Assembly: GCF_003333325.1 (NCBI RefSeq)
Contig: NZ_QOLC01000016.1
Coordinates: 1 to 13,236, forward strand
DNA length: 13,236 nucleotides
Source of the DNA: Candidatus Ulvibacter alkanivorans
Lineage (GTDB): Bacteria > Bacteroidota > Bacteroidia > Flavobacteriales > Flavobacteriaceae
Direction of reading: 5' to 3'
Each line of letters begins with the position of its first letter. Position 1 is the stretch's first letter. Of this stretch, positions 6,384 through 13,205 are shown one piece after another. A model generated the notes under the pieces. It did no database searches, was not told the origin of the DNA, and saw nothing but the letters and a program-made list of their open reading frames with translations. Position numbers and translations under genes: made by a program.

Positions 6384-7826
6384 ATGCAGCATATAGAAAT
6401 CAAGAAGGTGCTTGCCCAAGAACCTTCATTACACGAGATTACTGTTAAAGGATGGGTTAGGTCGTTTAGAAGCAATCGATTTATTGCATTAAACGATGGA
6501 TCGACCCTGCACAATCTACAGTGTGTGGTTGACTTTGAGAATTTTGAAGAAGACGTTTTAAAAAAGGTCACAGTGGGTGCTGCAATCTCGGTTACAGGGA
6601 CTTTAGTAGAAAGCCAAGGAAAAGGACAAGCCGTAGAAATACAGGTTTCTAAGTTGGAAATACTGGGAGAAGCAGATCCGGAAGAGGTTAAATTGACCAT
6701 TTTATCGCCTAAGCGTCATACCATGGAAAAGCTTCGTGAGCAAGCACACCTTCGTGTTCGAACCAACACCTTTGGAGCAGTGATGCGTACTCGCTCAAAA
6801 CTCGCTTTCGCTGTTCATGACTACTTTCAGAAGAACGGATTCTATTATATGCATGCTCCAATTATAACCGGGAGCGATGCGGAAGGCGCCGGAGAAATGT
6901 TCCGAGTATCTGCCTTAGATCCAAAAAATCCACCGTTAGATGAAGAAGGAAAGGTTGATTTTAAGAAAGATTTCTTCGAAAAGGAAACCAATCTAACCGT
7001 GAGCGGTCAGTTAGAAGCTGAAACTTACGCTATGGGCTTAGGAAAGGTCTACACCTTTGGTCCCACATTTAGAGCAGAGAATTCGAACACCTCAAGACAC
7101 TTGGCTGAATTTTGGATGATCGAACCTGAAGTGGCATTTAATGATCTAGATGGAAATATGGACCTCGCAGAGGACTTTATCAAGCATGTTATTGGTTATG
7201 TGTTAGAGCATTGTAGTGACGATTTGGAATTTCTTGAATCTCGCCTGCTGGAAGAAGAAAAACACAAGCCACAAGCAGAACGTAGCACAATGCGTTTACG
7301 TGAAAAGCTAGAATTCGTCTTAGAAAATAATTTTAAACGGGTAAGCTATACCGAAGCGATCGATATTCTAAAACAGTCGAAACCTAACAAGAAAAAGAAG
7401 TTCAAATATCTTATCGAAGAATGGGGAGCCGACCTACAGAGCGAACACGAACGATTCCTCGTCGAAAAACATTTTAAATGTCCGGTCATCCTTTTCGATT
7501 ACCCGGCAACGATCAAAGCATTTTACATGCGTTTAAACGAAGACGGAAAGACCGTACGTGCCATGGATGTGTTGTTCCCTGGAATAGGCGAGATTGTTGG
7601 AGGATCACAACGTGAAGAGCGATACGATGTTTTAAAACAAAAGATGATCGATATGGGCATCGAGGAAGAAGAACTTTGGTGGTATTTAGAGCTTCGGAAG
7701 TTTGGAACTGCGGTCCATAGTGGCTTCGGATTAGGTTTTGAGCGTCTCGTACAATTTGTTACCGGAATGGGTAATATTCGCGATGTAATCCCTTATCCGC
7801 GTACCCCAGGAAATGCTGAATTTTAA
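6384..7826 (+). CDS. asnS: Asparagine--tRNA ligase (AsnRS)
   Basis: Class IIb synthetase that activates asparagine with ATP and charges tRNA-Asn in the cytoplasm. The 480-residue protein begins with the OB-fold anticodon-binding domain (about 1-105, KGWVRSFR at 22-29). The catalytic domain follows with ITGSDAEGAGEMF (161-173), the class II motif 2 region FRAENSNTSRHLAEFWMIEPE (starting 229) and the motif 3 region GFGLGFERL (447-455) followed by DVIPYPRTPG. The Asn-type SNTSRHLAEFWM stretch and the absence of an Asp-type C-terminal insertion favour AsnRS over AspRS. ATG 6384 begins the natural N-terminus. Its presence implies direct charging of tRNA-Asn, though an amidotransferase route elsewhere cannot be excluded. 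It probably has its own promoter and is closed by a strong terminator before rpoN. Confidence 0.98.
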   Translation: MQHIEIKKVLAQEPSLHEITVKGWVRSFRSNRFIALNDGSTLHNLQCVVDFENFEEDVLKKVTVGAAISVTGTLVESQGKGQAVEIQVSKLEILGEADPEEVKLTILSPKRHTMEKLREQAHLRVRTNTFGAVMRTRSKLAFAVHDYFQKNGFYYMHAPIITGSDAEGAGEMFRVSALDPKNPPLDEEGKVDFKKDFFEKETNLTVSGQLEAETYAMGLGKVYTFGPTFRAENSNTSRHLAEFWMIEPEVAFNDLDGNMDLAEDFIKHVIGYVLEHCSDDLEFLESRLLEEEKHKPQAERSTMRLREKLEFVLENNFKRVSYTEAIDILKQSKPNKKKKFKYLIEEWGADLQSEHERFLVEKHFKCPVILFDYPATIKAFYMRLNEDGKTVRAMDVLFPGIGEIVGGSQREERYDVLKQKMIDMGIEEEELWWYLELRKFGTAVHSGFGLGFERLVQFVTGMGNIRDVIPYPRTPGNAEF

Positions 7827-7850
7827 ATCCACACGATAAAAATTAGCAGC

Positions 7851-7888
7851 AAAAGGGATTGATTGCATCAAAAATCACACCTTTTTTT
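7851..7888 (+). terminator. Possible first terminator after asnS
   Basis: AAAAGG (7851-7856) can pair with CCTTTT (7880-7885), leading into a seven-T run (7882-7888). A small inner hairpin TTGAT/ATCAA lies inside (7859-7871). Weak on its own; it may act together with the stronger terminator 15 bases downstream. Confidence 0.35.
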
Positions 7889-7902
7889 CATAAGCTTTTA
7901 TT

Positions 7903-7942
7903 AAAACCGGCTACATGACTTTTTATGTAGCTGGTTTTTTTT
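7903..7942 (+). terminator. Intrinsic terminator between asnS and rpoN
   Basis: A 14-bp stem (7903-7916 with 7925-7938, one G-U pair) with GC-richer core ACCGGCTAC, an 8-base loop, and eight T (7935-7942). It ends asnS transcripts; rpoN then needs its own promoter. Confidence 0.9.
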
Positions 7943-7949
7943 AACTTTA
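7942..7949 (+). promoter_or_regulatory. Possible -7 box of rpoN (TAACTTTA)
   Basis: Seven of eight positions agree with TAnnTTTG if the two n positions are counted; the last G is A. It starts at the final T of the terminator run and lies 18 bases before the rpoN ATG. No clear -33 TTG is seen. Confidence 0.35.
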
Positions 7950-7967
7950 TAAGGAAGATTGCAATGT

Positions 7968-9431
7968 ATGCTTAAACAACAGTTAAATTTCAAATTATCT
8001 CAAAAGCTATCGCCTCAGCAAATCCAATTGATGAAGTTGATTCAATTGCCTACGCAGGCATTTGAGCAACGCATCTCGCAGGAGATGAACGAAAATCCGG
8101 CGCTAGAAGGTGGTAAAGAGGAGAAAGATGAGTTCGACGATGAGTTTCGTGATGAGGACTCGTTCGATGAACACGATGAAGGAAATGAGGTTATAGAAGC
8201 CGAAATTAACGTTGACGACTATTTAAGCGACGACGAAGTACCCAGTTATAAACTCTCTGCCAATAACTACAGTGCGGACGACGATGACAAACAAACTCCA
8301 TACGCTTCAGGCACCTCCTTTAATCAATATTTGCTTCAGCAATTAAACACCTATCGATTTGATGAGGAAGAAGAAGAAATTGCTCGCTTCTTAGTGGGTA
8401 GCGTGGATGAAAGCGGCTATATACGAAGAGACATACAAGACATAGTAGACGATCTCGCATTCACCCAAAACGTATATACTTCCGAAGAAAAAATAGAAAA
8501 GGTATTAGATATTGTTCAAGATCTCGATCCGGCTGGTGTGGGTGCTCGAAATTTAGAAGAATGTTTACTACTTCAGTTGTATCGTAAAGAACAAACCCCT
8601 TCTGTAGCCTTGGCTACCAAATTAATAGAAGATGCCTTCGATCATTTTTCGAAAAAACATTATAAAAAACTCATTCAAAAATTTGACATTACGGAAGACG
8701 AACTACGCAATGCCATTCATGAGATTGAAGGCTTAAACCCGAAACCGGGAGGCTCCTATGCAGGCAATACACGTATGGTCGAGCACGTGGTGCCCGATTT
8801 TTCTATTAAGATCGTCGATGGTGAATTAGACCTTACACTAAATGGCCGAAATGCACCCGAGCTTCACGTTTCCCGAGAATACACCAACATGCTGAAAGGC
8901 TATAAGGCCTCTAAAGAAAAATCGAAGTCGCAAAAGGACGCTGTCATGTTCATTAAGCAAAAATTAGATGCCGCAAAATGGTTTATCGACGCCATAAAAC
9001 AGCGACAGCAAACTCTGTTCGTTACCATGAACGCTATTATGCATCATCAAAAAGAATACTTCTTGACCGGTGATGAACGAAAGTTGAAACCTATGATCCT
9101 AAAGGACATTGCCGATAAGATAGATATGGACGTATCGACTGTTTCGCGAGTTGCTAACAGTAAGTATGTAGATACTCCTTATGGCACCAAACTCATCAAA
9201 GAATTCTTTAGTGAATCTATGACGAATGATCAGGGTGAGGAAGTTTCTACGCGTGAGATCAAAAAGATATTGGAAATGACCGTTGCTGAAGAGGACAAAA
9301 GGAAACCACTTACAGATGATAAGTTGGCAAAAATCCTTAAGGAAAAAGGATATCCTATCGCCCGTCGCACCATTGCAAAATATAGGGAACAGTTGGACCT
9401 TCCGGTTGCACGCTTACGAAAAGAAATCTAA
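7968..9431 (+). CDS. rpoN: RNA polymerase sigma-54 factor
   Basis: Sigma-54 directs RNA polymerase to -24/-12 promoters and needs AAA+ activator proteins to open DNA. The 487-residue product shows region I (about 1-46, Gln/Leu-rich, QKLSPQQIQLMKLIQLP), an acidic region II (about 50-108 with runs of D and E), the core-binding region (about 120-300), the DNA-binding HTH segment (about 375-410, LKDIADKIDMDVSTVSRVAN) and the RpoN box ARRTIAKYRE (465-474). All domains are present. I chose ATG 7968 because M-LKQQLNFKLSQKLSP is the usual N-terminus; the TTG at 7959 would add only three residues. An ATG at 7964 in another frame encodes M-Y-A-stop across the start codon. The stop overlaps the next gene's start by one base (TAATG), implying translational coupling. 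Confidence 0.97.
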   Translation: MLKQQLNFKLSQKLSPQQIQLMKLIQLPTQAFEQRISQEMNENPALEGGKEEKDEFDDEFRDEDSFDEHDEGNEVIEAEINVDDYLSDDEVPSYKLSANNYSADDDDKQTPYASGTSFNQYLLQQLNTYRFDEEEEEIARFLVGSVDESGYIRRDIQDIVDDLAFTQNVYTSEEKIEKVLDIVQDLDPAGVGARNLEECLLLQLYRKEQTPSVALATKLIEDAFDHFSKKHYKKLIQKFDITEDELRNAIHEIEGLNPKPGGSYAGNTRMVEHVVPDFSIKIVDGELDLTLNGRNAPELHVSREYTNMLKGYKASKEKSKSQKDAVMFIKQKLDAAKWFIDAIKQRQQTLFVTMNAIMHHQKEYFLTGDERKLKPMILKDIADKIDMDVSTVSRVANSKYVDTPYGTKLIKEFFSESMTNDQGEEVSTREIKKILEMTVAEEDKRKPLTDDKLAKILKEKGYPIARRTIAKYREQLDLPVARLRKEI

Positions 9432-10036
9432 TGGATCGTTTTCTCAGGCTTGGGGCCTATGTACTTCACCCGCTCTTGATGCCCCTTTTTGGCGTGTTAT
9501 TGTATTATTATATCACGCCTAGATTTATAGAACCGGAGCTTATTAGAGCAAAAATTGCTGCGATAACCATCTTAACGGTGCTGATCCCACTTATTCTTTT
9601 TTTTCTTCTGAAAAGCCTTAATGTAGTTTCATCCATACATTTACCAAACGCGGCGGAAAGGAAAGTTCCGCTCATGATACAAGCGGTCCTATTGGTACTT
9701 ATTATCAAGGTCGTTTATAATCCGTACGATAGCGCCGAACTCTATTTTTTCTTTGTTGGAATCTTGTTCTCTGCGATCACTGCTTTCTTGTTAACGCTGC
9801 TCGATTTTAAGGTGAGCTTACACCAAATGGGAATTGCAGGGGCGACCATGTTTCTATTAGGCCTAAGTGTCCATTTTAAAGTCAATATGTTGTTTTGGAT
9901 TGCGATTTTTCTCTTCGGAAACGGCTGGGTAGCTTCTTCAAGACTTCATACAAAATCACACGATCAACGTGAATTGATCTTTGGTTTCTTTGTTGGGCTG
10001 CTGCCACAAGTGATCGTGTTGAATCTTTGGTTATAG
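9431..10036 (+). CDS. Integral membrane protein with a degenerate PAP2-like signature
   Basis: The 201-residue, strongly hydrophobic protein has about six TM segments (roughly 12-28, 43-61, 81-95, 103-123, 133-147 and 152-168) plus a hydrophobic C-terminus. I do not recognise a named family with certainty. Three places match the order of PAP2 (type 2 phosphatidic acid phosphatase) motifs. ERKVP at 76-80 stands where KxxxxxxRP would end. H131 followed by a Gly/Ala-rich helix sits in the place of PSGH. SRLHTKSHDQRE (170-181) fits SRx5Hx3D with Asp replaced by Glu. Catalysis is therefore doubtful; a lipid-binding or inactive relative is possible. It starts inside the rpoN stop codon (TAATG), so it is co-transcribed with rpoN. 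Its stop codon interlocks with that of the convergent porin-family gene. Confidence 0.8.
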   Translation: MDRFLRLGAYVLHPLLMPLFGVLLYYYITPRFIEPELIRAKIAAITILTVLIPLILFFLLKSLNVVSSIHLPNAAERKVPLMIQAVLLVLIIKVVYNPYDSAELYFFFVGILFSAITAFLLTLLDFKVSLHQMGIAGATMFLLGLSVHFKVNMLFWIAIFLFGNGWVASSRLHTKSHDQRELIFGFFVGLLPQVIVLNLWL

Positions 10037-10744
10037 AATGTAAAAAATAAGTCCCACTTTTATTCCACGAAGTTCTACGGCATCCCCTTCCGAAGTCTCG
10101 GCATCCTTAAAAAAAGGATTTATATGATACTGTGCGTAGAAATTGAAGGTATTGTAACCAAAACTTAAGGTAGCTGCTAAGCGCAGTGGTTCGAATTCCG
10201 GTATATCGGTTTGTCCCACTGTATTCCCGGGTTGCTTAAAAGTAGCCTTGTAAAAATAGGTGTAACCCACTCGAAATCCTGCATGTATACGCCAGAACTT
10301 ATAAGAACTGGGCGTAGAGGTACGCCATCGAAATTCGATAGGTGCTTCTACTACAAAGGTGCTAAATCTATTTCGATCAAAATCGACATTTTCAGCATCT
10401 AATACCCTAAAAATTGTATTCTCATTCTCATCCTCACCTATAAACAGGTTTTGACCATAGGAATCGAACGCCAATCCGGCCCCTATTGCAATCGCTACGT
10501 TACGACGTTTATTGATGGGCATATCTCTTAAATACCCAAGATGAACCCCTCCGGAGAGTCCTCGTAGATTGACAGCATCGGGACGACTCCCTAATAAGTT
10601 ATAGGTAACGCCTATATAAAACTGATCCTCTCTGTATAGGGAGTCTACAGGGCTTTCGCGCTCCTCGCTCACATCCTGTGCCATAACATATGTGCTAGGC
10701 AGAAACAAGGATAGTAATATTACGAAATGGATTTGCAGTCGCAT
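10031..10744 (-). CDS. Porin-family (PorT-like) outer-membrane beta-barrel protein
   Basis: A 237-residue protein with a typical signal peptide (MRLQIHF start, hydrophobic 6-20, likely cut VMA|Q at 22/23). Repeated amphipathic strands with Gly and aromatic residues follow (GVTYNLLG near 45-52, GGVHLGYLRD near 65-74, IAIGAGLAFD near 85-94, and the C-terminal LSFGYNTFNFYAQYHINPFF). It ends in an aromatic strand (GLIFYIL). This resembles the small eight-stranded-type barrels annotated as porin-family or PorT in Bacteroidota. True PorT/SprT takes part in type IX secretion, but I cannot tell from sequence alone whether this is that orthologue or a paralogue. Its position beside an exb cluster, rather than near known type IX genes, favours the paralogue. 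It has a possible own promoter, is separated from exbD by a terminator, and overlaps the convergent gene by six bases. Confidence 0.75.
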   Translation of the reverse strand: MRLQIHFVILLSLFLPSTYVMAQDVSEERESPVDSLYREDQFYIGVTYNLLGSRPDAVNLRGLSGGVHLGYLRDMPINKRRNVAIAIGAGLAFDSYGQNLFIGEDENENTIFRVLDAENVDFDRNRFSTFVVEAPIEFRWRTSTPSSYKFWRIHAGFRVGYTYFYKATFKQPGNTVGQTDIPEFEPLRLAATLSFGYNTFNFYAQYHINPFFKDAETSEGDAVELRGIKVGLIFYIL

Positions 10745-10748
10745 TGGT

Positions 10749-10756
10749 TAAAGATA
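10749..10756 (-). promoter_or_regulatory. Possible -7 box of the porin-family gene (TATCTTTA)
   Basis: On the minus strand TATCTTTA (one mismatch to TAnnTTTG, the same variant as before asnS) ends only four bases before the ATG at 10744. If used, transcription would begin at or next to the start codon, giving a leaderless mRNA. No well-spaced -33 TTG is found. Confidence 0.35.
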
Positions 10757-10782
10757 CTTGTATTTCTTTTTATATGAAAAAC

Positions 10783-10826
10783 AAAAAACGCCTTGAAACT
10801 CATAATCTCGAGTCAAGGCGTTTTTT
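10783..10826 (-). terminator. Terminator of the exb operon
   Basis: A perfect 14-bp inverted repeat (10783-10796 with 10813-10826) with core CGCCTTGA/TCAAGGCG and a further CTC/GAG pairing in the loop. On the minus strand it ends in six U, 19 bases after the last exbD stop, terminating the exbB-X-exbD-exbD transcript. The plus strand also ends in six T, so it can act in both directions. Confidence 0.92.
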
Positions 10827-10844
10827 ACTTAATCTTTGTCGATA

Positions 10845-11318
10845 CTACTGTTGTGTAGGATCTCCGGGAGACGTAATGTAAATAATCTTAAGCATATTCA
10901 ATTCACGTAACTCCTGTTTAATATCGGTAACAAGTCCTGTATTGGTGTCTTCGTCTACTTTTAAAGCTACCATTACTTTATCTTGTAATTCGGGGCGTAA
11001 TCCTTCCCGAGCTTCCGTTAATGCAAATTTTACATTCGAAATATCGGTGTATTTATCCCCTATTTGAATTTTACCTTCAGTACCGTAGGTATCTTGGTAT
11101 CTTGGACTAGGTTTCCCTGCATAGATATATACAGAGCGGTCCTTTTTCAACTTTTCTACCTGATCGGCCTTAGGCAACTCATTTTTTACCAATAGATTAC
11201 TGTCGCGCAATACGGTTACAACCATAAAAAAGAACAGTAACATAAATACAATATCCGGGAGGGATGCTGTATTTACGGGAGGTAATTCGCCACCTGATTT
11301 CTTTTTAAATTTTGACAT
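10845..11318 (-). CDS. exbD: ExbD/TolR-family biopolymer transport protein (second exbD)
   Basis: A 157-residue single-span protein: a short cytoplasmic basic N-terminus (SKFKKKSG), one TM helix (about 21-40) with the essential proton-carrying aspartate at D22 in LPDIVFMLLFFFMV, then a periplasmic domain of about 115 residues. ExbD-type proteins sit inside an ExbB pentamer and couple proton flow to movement of a partner such as TonB. The C-terminal part (KVMVALKVDEDTNTGLVTDI and onwards) has the beta-alpha pattern of the ExbD/TolR periplasmic fold; it ends in a loose SPGDPTQQ tail. It is the last gene of the operon, 13 bases after the other exbD, and differs strongly from it in length and periplasmic sequence, so the two are not a recent duplication. 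No tonB is adjacent. Confidence 0.92.
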   Translation of the reverse strand: MSKFKKKSGGELPPVNTASLPDIVFMLLFFFMVVTVLRDSNLLVKNELPKADQVEKLKKDRSVYIYAGKPSPRYQDTYGTEGKIQIGDKYTDISNVKFALTEAREGLRPELQDKVMVALKVDEDTNTGLVTDIKQELRELNMLKIIYITSPGDPTQQ

Positions 11319-11331
11319 ATTCTAATTTTTT

Positions 11332-11946
11332 TTATTCGCCCGATTTTTTCGGTTCCGCTTCAGATAATTTCATTGGATATAACTCTTGAATTCTAGTAAG
11401 TCGTTCTTCAATAGCTTCAGCTTGGGCTTCACTTTTAACATTACCTTCATCTAGGTTCTTTTTCATCTCGGTATATTTCCAACCGTATAATCGTTGTGAC
11501 TCTCTATTCCGAAGGAAATTATAAGCTGCTACAAGTTCATTTTGAACACTGATATACATCTTATAGGAGGTCAACCGGTCATTTTGAACTGAAATAACTG
11601 CTTTTTCGGGATTATCTGAACTTTCGGGAGAACGACTTCCTTGGCAGTATGGACATTCGGCAGCAACACCACCATTATCCAAAAAGTCAATAGCTGCTTG
11701 CCTAAGGTCTTCTAATTCCATTAGTTCGTCTTCCACGAGTAATTGATCACTCTTGTTGACACTTACAACAAAGAGGTTCTTTTGCTTGATTATAGGGGGA
11801 TCCACCACATCTTCATCTGGAGGCAGTTGTCTTGCGATCCCTTTATCTTTCTCGATGGTAGTTGTTACCAAGAAAAAGATCAATAAAAGGAAGGCAATAT
11901 CTGCCATAGATCCCGCATTTACTTCGGGTGATGATCTTCGTGCCAT
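11332..11946 (-). CDS. exbD: ExbD/TolR-family protein with a periplasmic CxxC segment
   Basis: A 204-residue protein with the ExbD plan: a short N-terminus, a TM helix (about 14-31) with the key aspartate D16 in SMADIAFLLLIFFLV, and a long periplasmic region. That region starts with an ExbD-like stretch (NLFVVSVNKSDQLLVED, 57-73). It then carries the unusual insert ECPYCQGSRSP (97-107) with C98 and C101, a conserved-looking block KAVISVQNDRLTSYKMYI (115-132) and a charged helical C-terminus (about 160-190). The insert makes it longer than classical ExbD (about 140 residues). A disulphide, a metal site or contact with a periplasmic partner are all possible. Its ATG overlaps the stop of the upstream four-TM gene by one base (TAATG), indicating coupled translation. 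Confidence 0.9.
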   Translation of the reverse strand: MARRSSPEVNAGSMADIAFLLLIFFLVTTTIEKDKGIARQLPPDEDVVDPPIIKQKNLFVVSVNKSDQLLVEDELMELEDLRQAAIDFLDNGGVAAECPYCQGSRSPESSDNPEKAVISVQNDRLTSYKMYISVQNELVAAYNFLRNRESQRLYGWKYTEMKKNLDEGNVKSEAQAEAIEERLTRIQELYPMKLSEAEPKKSGE

Positions 11947-12380
11947 TATCTGTTTATTAATTTAGTTACTCCGGTCCAAACCATAGCGGCTATTGCCAAA
12001 AGGGCCATGATATAAAATGCATACAGACCGGTTCCTACCCATTTTGAAGCTGATTCGCTAAGGGTTTCACCTTCTCTAAGAAAGTTCGCATTCACTTCTC
12101 CATCGGCTAACACATAGGCAACAACAATTATACCAACGAAACCAGCTAATACCAATAACGTTTTCTTTATGTTCCCGGAGAATATTCCTTTTAGTACGAA
12201 CAACAATACCATGAGTATAATGAATACTAAAATGGCATATGTTAAGTACATATATCCGTCCACACCCTCTCCTGTTGCTTCGATTGTTTCATTCCCGGTC
12301 ACCAAAAGGTTAACAAAGAACGCTACACCCGCAACACCAAGGATAATGGCTATTATTTTAAAAACTTTATGTAATCCCAT
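11946..12380 (-). CDS. Uncharacterised four-TM membrane protein in the exb operon
   Basis: I do not recognise this 144-residue protein. It has four predicted TM helices (about 6-27, 42-67, 71-92 and 114-139). Between TM1 and TM2 is a short polar loop (NETIEATGEGVDG), between TM2 and TM3 a short basic loop (FSGNIKK), and between TM3 and TM4 a longer acidic loop (about 93-113). By charge, the SGNIKK loop and both termini are probably cytoplasmic. It lies 18 bases after exbB and overlaps the next exbD by one base, so it is made in step with both motor subunits. Membership of the motor complex is therefore a reasonable inference, but no motif reveals its role. It lacks the Thr-rich TM signature of ExbB, so it is not a second ExbB. 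Confidence 0.85.
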   Translation of the reverse strand: MGLHKVFKIIAIILGVAGVAFFVNLLVTGNETIEATGEGVDGYMYLTYAILVFIILMVLLFVLKGIFSGNIKKTLLVLAGFVGIIVVAYVLADGEVNANFLREGETLSESASKWVGTGLYAFYIMALLAIAAMVWTGVTKLINR

Positions 12381-12398
12381 TATGAGGTCTCTTTTAAA

Positions 12399-13205
12399 TT
12401 ATTTTTTGTTTTTGTAGTCTACTAACATATCGATCAACGTGATAGAAGCATCTTCCATGCTGTTTACGATACTATCGATCTTCGCGATAATGTAGTTGTA
12501 GAAAATCTGAAGGATGATCGCTACAATAAGACCAAATACGGTTGTTAGAAGTGCTACTTTAATACCACCCGCTACCAGTGAAGGGTTCATGTCACCTGCT
12601 GCTTCGATCTTATCGAAGGCAAGGATCATACCGATTACCGTACCCATGAAACCAAGCATCGGTGCCAAGGCGATAAATAAGGATACCCATGAAACGTTCT
12701 TTTCTAATTGTCCCATTTGAACACCTCCGTAGGCTACCACAGATTTTTCGGCTGCTTCTATACTCTCGTCAGCACGATCTAACCCTTGATAATAAATTGA
12801 GGCAACAGGACCTTTTGTATTTCTACAAACTTCTTTGGCCGCTTCAATACCCCCACTGTTAAGTGCTTCTTCTACATTTTCCGCTAATTTCTGCGTGTTT
12901 GTAGTTGACAGGTTAAGGTATATAATTCTTTCGATAGCAATCGCTAGACCAAGAATTAAACACAAAAGAACAATACCCATAAATAAAGGTGTTCCTTGAA
13001 TAAAGTATTTTTTTAAGGTTTGATGAAAACCTAAAGACTCTTCCTCTGGAAGGTCTGCTGCTTCATCTTGAATAAGGGTAACTGCGGTTGCAGTAACCAT
13101 AGAATGCATACTCGCAGGTGTGCTTGTTTGTACTGCTGCGTTTGCGTTTAACGTTCCCGCAAATACCATTGCGGCAATTGCCATAATAGAAAATAATTTT
13201 TTCAT
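12399..13205 (-). CDS. exbB: MotA/TolQ/ExbB-family proton channel protein
   Basis: A 268-residue inner-membrane stator subunit. The N-terminus looks like a cleavable signal peptide (MKKLFSIMA..., possible cut ANA|A near 23/24), followed by about 45 periplasmic residues and TM1 (about 73-96). A cytoplasmic domain (about 97-170) comes next, then TM2 with APMLGFMGTVIGMI (181-194) and TM3 (about 212-238) with KVALLTTVFGL. The T189 and T221/T222 positions correspond to the conserved pore threonines of ExbB. ExbB pentamers surround two ExbD helices to form the proton-driven motor that powers TonB or a similar rod. The gene is first in a leftward operon with a four-TM protein and two exbD genes. Its promoter is not recognisable in the 31 bases upstream within the window (13206-13236) and may lie beyond the edge. 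Confidence 0.95.
   Translation of the reverse strand: MKKLFSIMAIAAMVFAGTLNANAAVQTSTPASMHSMVTATAVTLIQDEAADLPEEESLGFHQTLKKYFIQGTPLFMGIVLLCLILGLAIAIERIIYLNLSTTNTQKLAENVEEALNSGGIEAAKEVCRNTKGPVASIYYQGLDRADESIEAAEKSVVAYGGVQMGQLEKNVSWVSLFIALAPMLGFMGTVIGMILAFDKIEAAGDMNPSLVAGGIKVALLTTVFGLIVAIILQIFYNYIIAKIDSIVNSMEDASITLIDMLVDYKNKK

Noticed and set aside
6344..6700. 118-codon minus-strand ORF over the asnS start
   Set aside because: Opposite the OB-fold domain of AsnRS; Ser/Thr-rich antisense translation with no recognisable domain or promoter.
9283..9522. 79-codon plus-strand ORF across the rpoN/PAP2-like junction
   Set aside because: It overlaps the RpoN box frame and the TAATG junction; both neighbouring genes are better supported.
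10849..11946. Recent tandem duplication of exbD
   Set aside because: The two products differ in length (157 and 204 residues) and share little beyond the TM segment with its Asp, so they are old, specialised paralogues.
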